Shown here piece by piece: positions 48,177-55,930 of a DNA stretch of 64,000 nt. A model generated the notes under the pieces. It searched no databases. It was not told the DNA's origin and worked only from the letters and a program-made list of their open reading frames with translations. The DNA is taken from positions 186,001 to 250,000 of the forward strand of contig NC_014960.1 of the NCBI RefSeq assembly GCF_000199675.1, read 5' to 3'. This DNA is from Anaerolinea thermophila UNI-1. Its GTDB lineage: Bacteria; Chloroflexota; Anaerolineae; Anaerolineales; Anaerolineaceae. Position 1 is the stretch's first letter, and each line of letters starts with the position of its first letter. The translations under genes were made by a program, and so were the position numbers.

Positions 48177-49079
48177 CTAGTATTCTCCGTAGTTCACCGG
48201 CGCGGCATAGCGCGGGGACACTGCCAGCCGCCGATGGGTTTCCTCGCCCAGTTTTTCCCAGTACTCGGCGCGGTCGCGCACGCCGTACACCCATTCTTTC
48301 AGGTAGTCCTGCACCGCCTCATCGCTCTCGCTGATGCGATCCCATTCCAGGTAGAAGGCGTTGTCGCGGTCGTAATATCCCTGCGTGTAGGAAGGGTGCG
48401 CGCAGTATGGCACATGGCACACCGCATCCACGATGAACTCGGGGATGATGGTACGGTTGGGGTCGGAGCGGATGACCTCTTCGGGAACGATTTCCTCGGC
48501 GGTGACAATGACGCGCTCGGCGGCAAAAGCGGCTTCTTTCTGCTCGCCCAGGATGCCCCAAATCTGGGCGTTGCCGTGCTCATCGGCGCGCTGGACGTGC
48601 ACTACCGCCACATCGGGGTTGAGCGGTGGCAGGGCCATCACCTCGCGCCCGGTGTAGGGGTCGGTCAGGCGTTTGTAGTTGGGGTTGACGCGCTCCAGGT
48701 CGGGCGCGGCGGTTAGGTTCATCGGCAGGAAGGGCAGTCCGGCGGCGCCAGCCTGCAGGCGGGTAATCATGCCGAAGTGGGAGTACTCTTCCCATTCCAG
48801 TTGACCGGCTTCCAGCATTCGGCGCAGGACCTTCAGCGAACCCACCCCGGGGTTGCCCATGTAGGAAAAGATGATCTTGCGGGCGCATCCCGCCGCCGCC
48901 ATCTGGTCGTAAATCAGGTCGGGGGTGGCGCGTGCCAGGGTGAGGTTCTTTTTGCCCTGACGGATGATCTCATGCCCTACGGCAAAGGGGATGAGGTGGG
49001 TAAAGCCCGCCAGATACACGGTATCGCCGTTGTGAATCAGGCGAGAGACGGCATCGGAGAGGGTGCAGAGTTTGGACAT
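48177..49079 (-). CDS. CoA-transferase family I, alpha subunit (GctA-like)
   Basis: The 300-residue subunit has VSRLIHNGDTVYLAGFTHL, the SYMGNPGVGS oxyanion loop, NLTAAPDLERVNPNY, ALPPLNPDVAVVHVQRADEHGN and a long C-terminal extension with VHVQRADEHGNAQ typical of GctA-like chains. It pairs with the beta subunit downstream in the pruA operon. Confidence 0.85.
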   Translation of the reverse strand: MSKLCTLSDAVSRLIHNGDTVYLAGFTHLIPFAVGHEIIRQGKKNLTLARATPDLIYDQMAAAGCARKIIFSYMGNPGVGSLKVLRRMLEAGQLEWEEYSHFGMITRLQAGAAGLPFLPMNLTAAPDLERVNPNYKRLTDPYTGREVMALPPLNPDVAVVHVQRADEHGNAQIWGILGEQKEAAFAAERVIVTAEEIVPEEVIRSDPNRTIIPEFIVDAVCHVPYCAHPSYTQGYYDRDNAFYLEWDRISESDEAVQDYLKEWVYGVRDRAEYWEKLGEETHRRLAVSPRYAAPVNYGEY

Positions 49080-49083
49080 GGAT

Positions 49084-49314
49084 TCAGGCTTTCTTCTTCC
49101 TTTGCATAAGTTTTTTGACGGTACGGAAACGGGCAGGCGGTTCGCCCGACGCCGGGCGCGGCGAGGTCAACCACAACGCCGTTCCCAGAATCAGACAAAC
49201 CGCTCCGCCCGCAAACAAACCAAACTGCGGCTGTTCGGCAATGTCGGAAAAGACGAACAGCACCAGCAGAACCAAACCAACCGAGAAGAAAAAACTCCCT
49301 AAAGGTTTGCGCAT
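49084..49314 (-). CDS. Small two-helix membrane protein
   Basis: The 76-residue protein has two hydrophobic helices (about 8-24 and 33-51) and a basic tail (TVKKLMQRKKKA). It lies 4 bp from both pruA and the CoA-transferase gene, so it belongs to that operon. The family is not recognised. Confidence 0.6.
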   Translation of the reverse strand: MRKPLGSFFFSVGLVLLVLFVFSDIAEQPQFGLFAGGAVCLILGTALWLTSPRPASGEPPARFRTVKKLMQRKKKA

Positions 49315-49318
49315 AGCC

Positions 49319-50905
49319 TCACAGACGTTTGACCAGCGTGCGGATTTGCTCGTGCATGTACAGCGGCAGGTAGTACACCCCGCCGGCGTTCTTGCCCGAA
49401 GCCCCCGAAGCCTTCCACCCGCCGAAGGGTTGGAAGCCGGGCCAGGCGCCGGTGGTCGCACCCTGCGGGCGGTTGGCGTAGGTCACGCCGGCTTCGATGC
49501 GGTCGAAGAACCACTCCACTTCCTCGGGCGAGCCGTAGAAGCCCGCGGTCAGCCCGTACATCACTTCGTTGGCGCGGGTCATGGCTTCTTCCAGATTGCT
49601 GACTTTAGCGATGGTAGTGATGGGAACGAACATCTCCACCTGCCACAGGCGGTGATCGGCGGGCAGGTCGGCAACCAGCGTGGGGGTGACGAAGTAGCCC
49701 TTGGCGTACTCGCCCTCGGTGAGGATTTTGCCGCCGGTGAGAACGCGCCCGCTCTGGTGCAGTTCCTCGGCAAAGTTCTGGTAATCGCGGTAGGACGAGG
49801 CGTTAATGACTGGACCCATGTACACGTTGCGCGCGGTGGGGTCGCCGATGGTCAGTTTGTTGGTCAGGGCAACCAGGCGTTCCACCAGTTCGTCATAGAC
49901 CGGTTCTTCAATGAACACCCGCGAGCAAGCCGAGCATTTCTGCCCCTGCAAGCCGAATGCCGAGCGCACGATGCCCACGGCGGCATCTTCCAGGTTGGCA
50001 TGGCGCGAGACGATGGCGGGGTTCTTGCCGCCCAGTTCCAGAATGGTAGGGCGCACCCAGCGGCTTTGAGCAAAGTCGCGGTAAATCTTCATGCCCACGT
50101 CGTACGAACCGGTAAAGGTCACCCCGGCGATGTCGGGATGGTCAATCAGCGCCTGTCCGAGGGTACTGCCCGGACCGGTGACGTAGTTGAACACACCGTC
50201 GGGGATGCCGGCATCGCGCAGGCATTCCGCCAGCAGGCGCGCCGTCCACGGGGTATCGGTGGCAGGCTTCATGATCAGGGTGTTGCCGGTCACCAGCGCC
50301 GCCGCCGAAGGGCCGCCCGTCAGCGCGGCAGGGAAGTTGAAGGGGCTGATGACCAGCCAGACGCCGTAAGGGCGCAGAACGGAGAAGTTGGTGGACTGGA
50401 AGCCGGTCAGCGGGTCGCGTCCCATCTCCACGATGAAGCCGTTGTTCTTCTCCATCGAGTCGCAGGCATAGCGGAAGAGGTCGGCGGTCTCGGCAACATC
50501 ACCGAGGGCTTCCATGCGGTTCTTGCCCACTTCCAGGGCTACCGCCGCGCCGATTTCAAAGATGCGCTGGTCAATCAGATCGGCGGCTTTGCGGATGAGC
50601 GCCACCCGTTCCTGCCAGGGGGTGTGGCTCCATTTGTAGAAGGCTTTTTTCGCCGCCGCCACCGCATCGTGGGCGTCCTGCACCGTGCCTTTCTGGAAGA
50701 TGCCCAGGAATTCATTGGTATTAGCGGGGTTGTGGTCCACAAATTTCTCATCGGCAAAGCGTTCTTTCCCGTCAATGATCATGCCATATTCTTTTCCCAA
50801 ACCGGCTTTGACCTTTGCCAGGGCTTCCTCAAAGCGGGTGTGCAGTTCTTCCGGCGGGTTGAACATGGTGGCGTAGGTCAACTTGAACGGGCTTTCAGCG
50901 GTCAT
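49319..50905 (-). CDS. pruA: 1-pyrroline-5-carboxylate dehydrogenase
   Basis: It oxidises glutamate semialdehyde/P5C to glutamate in proline and arginine breakdown. The 528-residue aldehyde dehydrogenase has FTGSYDVGMKIY, the general-base Glu in ILELGGKNPAI and the catalytic Cys in GQKCSACSR, with the long N-terminal part of stand-alone RocA/PruA-type enzymes. AGGAGGTATC lies before ATG 50905; the frame upstream to 50944 precedes that site. It heads the operon with the CoA-transferase, suggesting amino-acid fermentation. No proline dehydrogenase is present. Confidence 0.92.
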   Translation of the reverse strand: MTAESPFKLTYATMFNPPEELHTRFEEALAKVKAGLGKEYGMIIDGKERFADEKFVDHNPANTNEFLGIFQKGTVQDAHDAVAAAKKAFYKWSHTPWQERVALIRKAADLIDQRIFEIGAAVALEVGKNRMEALGDVAETADLFRYACDSMEKNNGFIVEMGRDPLTGFQSTNFSVLRPYGVWLVISPFNFPAALTGGPSAAALVTGNTLIMKPATDTPWTARLLAECLRDAGIPDGVFNYVTGPGSTLGQALIDHPDIAGVTFTGSYDVGMKIYRDFAQSRWVRPTILELGGKNPAIVSRHANLEDAAVGIVRSAFGLQGQKCSACSRVFIEEPVYDELVERLVALTNKLTIGDPTARNVYMGPVINASSYRDYQNFAEELHQSGRVLTGGKILTEGEYAKGYFVTPTLVADLPADHRLWQVEMFVPITTIAKVSNLEEAMTRANEVMYGLTAGFYGSPEEVEWFFDRIEAGVTYANRPQGATTGAWPGFQPFGGWKASGASGKNAGGVYYLPLYMHEQIRTLVKRL

Positions 50906-51150
50906 AGGGGGATACCTCCTGAATCGGGTTAGATACGGATGCAATCGGCAGGGACTGCCTGCTTATAGTATAGCCACTGCCGGTTTTAAAGGCAAATTTT
51001 CCAGGGGGCTTCCCGACATTTGAGCAGAGGGTTGAGGGCACGCCGGCAAATTCGAGAACGTTCACCTTCGACTCTGTCAAATCCAAACCTTGGCGCGCAT
51101 GTTACACTAAAACTGTCCAAAATCCCATTCTCTGGAAAGGCAGGTTGTTC

Positions 51151-52137
51151 ATGTCGGCAAGTACCCCTACGAGAAATCTGGCGCTTGATCTGGTGCGCGT
51201 GACCGAAGCCGCCGCGCTGGCGGCAGGGCGTTACATGGGGCGCGGCGATAAAATTGCCGCCGACCGTGCCGCGGTGGAAGCTATGCGCTGGGTGCTGAAC
51301 AGCATCGAAATGGACGCGGTGGTGGTCATCGGTGAGGGTGAAAAGGACGAAGCCCCCATGCTCTACAACGGCGAGCGGTTGGGGCTGGGCGTGCCTCCCG
51401 AACTGGACCTGGCGGTGGACCCCATTGACGGTACCCGTCCGCTGGCAATGGGCTTGTGGAACTCCATCTGCACCGTGGCGCTGGCGCCGCGCGGCAGTAT
51501 GTTCAACCCGGGTCCGGCGCTGTACATGGAAAAGATTGCCGTGGGTGCCGAAGCCCGCGATGTGATTGACCTGAACGCCCCCGTGCGCGATAACCTGGAG
51601 AAAATCGCCCGCGCCAAGGATGAACGGGTGGAAGACCTGACGGTGGTCATCCTCGACCGCCCGCGCCACGAAGCCCTGATTCGCGAGGTGCGCGCCTGCG
51701 GGGCGCGCATCCGCCTGATTCCCGATGGCGACGTAGCCGGTGCGCTGATGACCGCCCTGCCCGAAACCGGCATGGACGTGCTGATGGGCATTGGCGGCAG
51801 TCCTGAGGGAGTCATTGCGGCTTGCGCCATGCGCTGTCTGGGCGGCAACCTGCAGGGGCGTCTGGTAGCCCGCACCCCCGAAGAGGAAATCCGCCTGCGC
51901 GAGCAGGGCTACGACCTCCAGCGCGTGCTGACACTGGATGACCTGGTCTCGTCGAACGATGTCTTCTTCGCGGCAACCGGCATCACCAGCGGCGACCTTC
52001 TGCGCGGGGTGGATTACTTCGGCAACGGCGCCACCACCGATAGCCTGGTCATGCGCGGGCTGACCGGCACGGTGCGGCGCATTCAGGCAACCCATCGGCT
52101 GGATAAATTGGGTAGAATCAGCCCCATAGCCTATTGA
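51151..52137 (+). CDS. glpX: Fructose-1,6-bisphosphatase, class II
   Basis: It dephosphorylates fructose 1,6-bisphosphate in gluconeogenesis. The 328-residue protein has GRGDKIAADRAAVEAMR, IGEGEKDEAPML, DLAVDPIDGTRPLAMG (metal ligands) and GIGGSPEGVIAACAMRCLGG. ATG 51151 is chosen over a TTG two codons upstream. The zinc-ribbon gene follows 9 bp later. Confidence 0.95.
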   Translation: MSASTPTRNLALDLVRVTEAAALAAGRYMGRGDKIAADRAAVEAMRWVLNSIEMDAVVVIGEGEKDEAPMLYNGERLGLGVPPELDLAVDPIDGTRPLAMGLWNSICTVALAPRGSMFNPGPALYMEKIAVGAEARDVIDLNAPVRDNLEKIARAKDERVEDLTVVILDRPRHEALIREVRACGARIRLIPDGDVAGALMTALPETGMDVLMGIGGSPEGVIAACAMRCLGGNLQGRLVARTPEEEIRLREQGYDLQRVLTLDDLVSSNDVFFAATGITSGDLLRGVDYFGNGATTDSLVMRGLTGTVRRIQATHRLDKLGRISPIAY

Positions 52138-52146
52138 GGAGGGAAC

Positions 52147-52305
52147 ATGCTGGAAGAACGACCACTCACTGCCTGCCCTTCCTGCGGCGGGGAGATTGAC
52201 CTGACCTATGCCGATGTGGGCGATACGGTCATCTGCGTGGTGTGCGGGGCGGAACTGCGCGTGCTCAGCCTTGACCCGCCGGATGTGGAAGAAATCGAAG
52301 CCTGA
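52147..52305 (+). CDS. LysW-like small zinc-ribbon protein
   Basis: This 52-residue frame has two CxxC knuckles, C10-P-S-C13 and C30-V-V-C33, around a short beta hairpin (EIDLTYADVGDTVIC). The protein is acidic and ends PPDVEEIEA. The spacing matches the LysW/lysine-biosynthesis carrier fold, but the canonical EDWGE tail whose last Glu is modified is missing, so it may be a structural zinc ribbon rather than a carrier. GGAGGG ends 4 nt before ATG. It is the second gene of the glpX operon and is followed by a terminator. Confidence 0.85.
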   Translation: MLEERPLTACPSCGGEIDLTYADVGDTVICVVCGAELRVLSLDPPDVEEIEA

Positions 52306-52312
52306 AAAAGTT

Positions 52313-52347
52313 GCCCACCCTCCGGGGAAAAGGAGGGTGGGCGTTTT
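52313..52347 (+). terminator. Terminator of glpX operon
   Basis: GCCCACCCTCC (52313-52323) pairs with GGAGGGTGGGC (52332-52342), then GTTTT. It also forms the degenerate first hairpin of the tandem array that follows. Confidence 0.9.
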
Positions 52348-52713
52348 GAGGGGGGAGTGAAGCGGGGTATCTGTCAGAGGAGCGACAGAATCTGGCTTGT
52401 TCAGGGTGCTTGTCCCTCCCTTTTGCCCGCCCCCCGGCAAGAGAGGGCGGGCATTACGAGGGGGAGTGAAGCGGGGTATCTGTCAGAGGAGCGACAGAAT
52501 CTGGCTTGTTCAGGGTGCTTGCCCCCTCCCTTTTGCCCGCCCCCCGGCAAGAGAGGGCGGGCATTACGAGGGGGAGTGAAGCGGGTATCTGTCAGAGGAG
52601 CGACAGAATCTGGCTTGTTCAGGGTGCTTGCCCCCTCCCTTTTGCCCGCCCCCCGGCAAGAGAGGGCGGGCATCACGAGGGGGAGTGAAGCGGGTATCTG
52701 TCAGAGGAGCGAC
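52313..52713. repeat. Tandem repeat array, unit about 109 bp, hairpin-bearing
   Basis: Nearly identical units begin GTGAAGCGG at 52357, 52466, 52576 and 52685 (periods 109, 110, 109); the last is cut short. Each full unit holds CTGTC/GACAG (first at 52371-52388), then GGCTTGTTCAGGGTGCTTG, then a GCCCGCCC/GGGCGGGC hairpin (52425-52452, again from 52535 and 52644). The glpX terminator and its GAGGGGGGAGTG tail look like a diverged first unit. Frames across the array change phase with each unit and are not credible genes. It lies between glpX-lysW and the converging HD-GYP gene. Confidence 0.85.
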
Positions 52714-52721
52714 AGATGTTG

Positions 52722-53873
52722 TCAGTTAAAGAGCGCCAGAAAGGCTTCGACCACCTGCGGGTCAAAGTGACTGCCCGCACAGCGGCGCAGTTCGGCAAGC
52801 GCTTCGGGATGCGAGATAGCCGGGCGGTACACCCGTCCATCGGTCATGGCGGTGTAGGCGTCCACCACGGCAAGGATGCGCGCCCCCAAAGGAATGCGGT
52901 TGCCCGACAGCCCGTAGGGGTAGCCCGTGCCGTCAAAGCGTTCGTGATGTGCCAGTACCAGCATGGCAACATGCTCCAGACCGGAAAGCATGAGGATAAT
53001 CTCGGCGCCTTTTAGCGGGTGAGTTTTCATCAGTTTCCATTCCTCGGCGCTTAACTCGGCAGGCTTGCGCAGGGTCTCATCGGGGATGCCCACCTTGCCC
53101 AGGTCGTGGAGAATCGCCGCCCAGCGCACGGCTTCCACCTCTTCGGGCGGACAGCCCATCTGGTGTGCGAGTTTTCCTGCCAGTTCGGTCATGCGGCGGC
53201 TGTGATCGCCGGTGTACAGGTCGCGCTGTTCCAGCATCGCAACCAGCGCGCGGATGGCAGTAACCTGACTCTCATGCAGGCGGGCGTTGAGCAGGGTGCG
53301 GTGGATGGCGGCGGCGGCCTGGTCGGCAATCATCACCGCCAAACGGATACGTTCTTCATTGAAAAGGGCTTCTTCTTTGCGCCAGTGGTCGCCCAGCACC
53401 ATCAGCCCGATGGTCTCGTCCGCCACGCGCATGGGCACCAGGCAGAGGCTGTTCAAATCGTTCAATCCCAGGTTCTGACGCACCATGGGCGTGTAGACGA
53501 AATCGTAAGCCTGATACACCACTACACCCTGACTGTGAAGCGCCCGATGGTACTCGCGCAGAGCGGCGGGCAGGCGTTCCAGGCGGCGGCGCTGGAGTTC
53601 AGGCAAGCGCTCGTCGATCTCCACCAGGCGGGTAATCAGGCGCCCGTCTTCTTCGAGGGTGAGGATGCGGCAGTACACCACCTGCAACAGGCTGAGACTG
53701 TGGCGGGCAATGGTTTTGAGAATCTGCTCCAGACGGTTGGTCTGGTTCAGCAAACGGCTGAGGTTGAAAAGGTCGGCAAAATGCTCATCCAGCGTCGGGG
53801 CGGTGGACGTCTCGACGAGGTGCAGATTTTGCCGCAGGTGCTGGTTCAGTGCCATGGAGAGTTCTCCCATCAT
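52722..53873 (-). CDS. GAF and HD-GYP domain c-di-GMP phosphodiesterase-like protein
   Basis: The 383-residue cytoplasmic protein has an N-terminal GAF domain (about 35-190; LCLVPMRVADETIGLMVLGD) and a C-terminal HD-GYP domain. HSRRMTELAGKLA, WAAILHDLGKVGIPD, HHERFDGTGYP and LGARILAVVDAYTAM carry the metal and GYP motifs, so it should degrade c-di-GMP. ATG 53873 follows AAAAGGAAC; in-frame codons to 53906 overlap the previous gene. It is the last gene of the unit that starts with the 41-residue peptide. Confidence 0.9.
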   Translation of the reverse strand: MMGELSMALNQHLRQNLHLVETSTAPTLDEHFADLFNLSRLLNQTNRLEQILKTIARHSLSLLQVVYCRILTLEEDGRLITRLVEIDERLPELQRRRLERLPAALREYHRALHSQGVVVYQAYDFVYTPMVRQNLGLNDLNSLCLVPMRVADETIGLMVLGDHWRKEEALFNEERIRLAVMIADQAAAAIHRTLLNARLHESQVTAIRALVAMLEQRDLYTGDHSRRMTELAGKLAHQMGCPPEEVEAVRWAAILHDLGKVGIPDETLRKPAELSAEEWKLMKTHPLKGAEIILMLSGLEHVAMLVLAHHERFDGTGYPYGLSGNRIPLGARILAVVDAYTAMTDGRVYRPAISHPEALAELRRCAGSHFDPQVVEAFLALFN

Positions 53874-53902
53874 GTTCCTTTTCAACCCCGGGGCGTTCCC
53901 CC

Positions 53903-54184
53903 TCAACGCTGGGGGGTGACCGAAAAGAGGCGCAGGGCGCTGACCTGCAGGGCGAAATCCGCCAGGTCATCGGCTTGAATGGCGGCAAGTTGCTGTTGTT
54001 CCTCACCCTGCAGATGAAAGGCTTCGCCGCCAAAGCCGCTGGCAATGGCTTGCGCCGGATTGCTCAACAGCAAACGGCGGAAGTGCGGACTGATGACCGC
54101 CGCGGTGAGCAGGCGGCTCAGTTCCTGTTCAGGACGTGTTCGCGAGGGTCCGGTCAAGTTACTTTCCTGAAATGAGGTGACCAT
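53903..54184 (-). CDS. NHLP/Os1348-clan-like small protein
   Basis: The 93-residue protein has a central segment (LSRLLTAAVISPHFRRLLL, SNPAQAIASGF, HLQGEEQQQLAAI) like the nitrile-hydratase-leader-peptide clan, whose members are often leaders of modified peptides or stand-alone small proteins. No GG cleavage site plus Cys/Ser/Thr core is visible, so it may be a regulatory or adaptor relative rather than a precursor. GGAAGGATGATGC precedes ATG 54184. The order is DUF5317, this gene, HD-GYP, with 3- and 29-bp gaps. Confidence 0.6.
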   Translation of the reverse strand: MVTSFQESNLTGPSRTRPEQELSRLLTAAVISPHFRRLLLSNPAQAIASGFGGEAFHLQGEEQQQLAAIQADDLADFALQVSALRLFSVTPQR

Positions 54185-54187
54185 GCA

Positions 54188-54790
54188 TCATCCTTCCTGA
54201 GCGGCAACCGGTGAAGCAGAGACCCGGGCAGGGGCGGGACGGTCTGCCAGTGACCACAGAGCGCGGATGACTCCCAGCGCCACCAGCACATCCCCCGGGC
54301 TGAATGCCGCCCGATTCCACCCGTAATGGATAAAGAAAATATCCGAAAGCACCCACAGGCGGGTTTGTTCCACTGGCAGGACGATGTCTTTTCCCGTGCC
54401 GAGGCGCGCGCCGATTTGCCAGAAATCGGGAGAGGCTTGCGGAAGTACCCGCTGAACCATCTCCGGGGAGATGGGCATCCAACCGCCGTTGAGCAGAATC
54501 ACCAGCAGGTTGGATGCCAACCCCAGCGCCAGCAGAGGGAAACCGGGCTTGGAGACATTAGCCAGGGCAAAGAGCAGAAGCCCGATCTGCGATGAAACCA
54601 GAGCCAGAGATGCCCAGACATCCGGAATCTCGAAGCGGGTGGGAAGCACGAAGGCGAACCACTGCGGCAGGAAAGCCACGAAGAGCAGTCCCATCCAGCG
54701 CACATCGAAGGGGTGCAGTTCGCGGCGCAGAATCAGCGCGCGCAGCCCCACCGCCACCAGTCCCACCGAAAACGCTCCGAGCAGGATCAT
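54188..54790 (-). CDS. DUF5317-like membrane protein
   Basis: The 200-residue protein has about five hydrophobic segments. It begins MILLGAFSVGLVAVGLRALI and contains LPQWFAF, GLASNLLVILLNGGWMPISP and TRLWVLSDIFFI, consistent with DUF5317, a family of unknown function. It starts 9 bp after the 41-residue peptide gene. Confidence 0.65.
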   Translation of the reverse strand: MILLGAFSVGLVAVGLRALILRRELHPFDVRWMGLLFVAFLPQWFAFVLPTRFEIPDVWASLALVSSQIGLLLFALANVSKPGFPLLALGLASNLLVILLNGGWMPISPEMVQRVLPQASPDFWQIGARLGTGKDIVLPVEQTRLWVLSDIFFIHYGWNRAAFSPGDVLVALGVIRALWSLADRPAPARVSASPVAAQEG

Positions 54791-54799
54791 ACCTGTGAC

Positions 54800-54925
54800 T
54801 TAGTGGAAGAACCCACCGGCATCTTCCGGAGCACCGGCGCCCAGGATGAAAAGCACCAGCATCAGGGCGAAAACGACCAGCCGGACTTTGCGGCTATCGG
54901 CAAACAGGGAAACGAGCGTGGACAT
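54800..54925 (-). CDS. 41-residue exported or membrane peptide
   Basis: This frame starts MSTLVSLFADSRKV, has one hydrophobic helix (residues about 14-30) and ends APEDAGGFFH. The first 38 residues are the same as in the DUF2690-type protein starting at 57173, and the first 26 match the protein starting at 59103. GGGAGG (54937-54932) is its ribosome site. It lies directly after cassette copy A and heads the DUF5317/NHLP/HD-GYP unit. It could be a secreted signal peptide, a membrane microprotein or a truncated copy of the longer relatives. Confidence 0.7.
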   Translation of the reverse strand: MSTLVSLFADSRKVRLVVFALMLVLFILGAGAPEDAGGFFH

Positions 54926-55124
54926 GTTTAACCTCCCGTCAAAAAGTTCTACTTTCATGGTAGCAGGGGGGAGGCATCAAAACAGGCATCAAAACGGTCG
55001 TTAATTTGGCAAAATGAGAACTTTCTAATGTTTAATTTCTTAATTTACTTCCTATTTTTAATAGGAATCGCCCATTTAACCCCGCTTTGACGCAAAAAAA
55101 CTCCCGCAGGGTAGTCTGCAGGAG
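54926..55124 (-). repeat. Terminator-leader cassette, copy A
   Basis: About 200 bp nearly identical to copies B, C and D. Read on the minus strand it holds a terminator (arms 55101-55110 and 55115-55124, here with mismatches), T-run, TTTGCGTCAAAGCGGGG, the palindrome CCTATT-AAA-AATAGG, an AT-rich stretch, two head-to-tail GTTTTGATGCCT units and a CCTCCC that can pair with the GGGAGG ribosome site. It separates the 55148 gene from the 41-residue peptide gene and should carry that gene's promoter, though no clear -35/-10 pair was found. Confidence 0.9.
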
Positions 55125-55147
55125 AGAGAAAGGCGAAGAAAGAAGTT

Positions 55148-55846
55148 TTACGGAGGGGCAACGGGAAAAGTGAACGTCCATTCCCCTTCCAGGGTGTCCC
55201 ATTCTATAGATTCCATGGGACGGCGTAATACTGCATCATTTTGAAGCAGGAACAGCGGTAAACGTTCGATGAGTTTTGCAGGAAAGCCTTTGCGGGGGAT
55301 ACAACTCATGGTTAAATTCTCTCCACGCTGGCCCTGGATATCTCGAATCGGCTGACATACCTCTGGTTGACCGCTTTGTGGAGCGATAAGAAAACGTACC
55401 TGGAGGGTAAGAAATTCTTCGCCAGAGGCTGGTTGCCCGACAAAAAACAGCAGGTAAGAACAGCGTTCCACAACCTTGCTACCGGCATCCTGGCGCCAGT
55501 ACATGGTACCTTCTTCGATGGGGAGCAGGTCCTGGCCGCTTATTTTGAGCAAGGGCGAAGTTTTCCTGAACGGGTTGCTTAGCAACCAATCACGCTGATC
55601 CGGGAGCGTGTAGCACAGTTCCACCCGGTAATGATCTCCCCATTGGGGGTATGCATTCAACCAGCGCATGGTGACTCCACTGGATTCAACCGGTGGTACT
55701 CTCGTTTCAGAGGGCATAAGGGTTGCGGTTGGGTGGGGAAAAGGCTGGCTTGAGCGTCGGAGGACAGTGTCTCCATAAATAAACATTACCGCGATTGCCA
55801 GAAGAATCCAGCCTAACAATAGCAATTTGGGATGAGCTTTTTGCAT
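55148..55846 (-). CDS. Membrane-anchored extracytoplasmic protein, paralogue 1
   Basis: The 232-residue protein has an N-terminal membrane anchor (residues 7-25) and a Pro/Thr linker, then an extracytoplasmic domain with VELCYTLPDQRDWLLS and conserved cysteines. The next gene upstream (55931-56596) has VEVCYTLPDERDWLIS and aligned later cysteines, so the two are tandem paralogues. The family is unknown. It is last in its unit, before the copy A terminator. Confidence 0.7.
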   Translation of the reverse strand: MQKAHPKLLLLGWILLAIAVMFIYGDTVLRRSSQPFPHPTATLMPSETRVPPVESSGVTMRWLNAYPQWGDHYRVELCYTLPDQRDWLLSNPFRKTSPLLKISGQDLLPIEEGTMYWRQDAGSKVVERCSYLLFFVGQPASGEEFLTLQVRFLIAPQSGQPEVCQPIRDIQGQRGENLTMSCIPRKGFPAKLIERLPLFLLQNDAVLRRPMESIEWDTLEGEWTFTFPVAPP

Positions 55847-55930
55847 GGACTCAATCCTTTGGAGAAGTTTGGATTTACGGGATGGCTTGGTTTTGATCTC
55901 CTTGCGACTTTTGGTAAGGAAAAGACTGAA

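Noticed and set aside
52313..52713. CRISPR array
   Set aside because: The whole 109-bp unit is conserved with no variable spacers, and no cas genes are present.
52357..52770. Open frames running through the 109-bp tandem repeats
   Set aside because: The unit lengths 109/110/109 change frame at each copy, so the same DNA is read in three phases; there is no codon bias or conserved motif.
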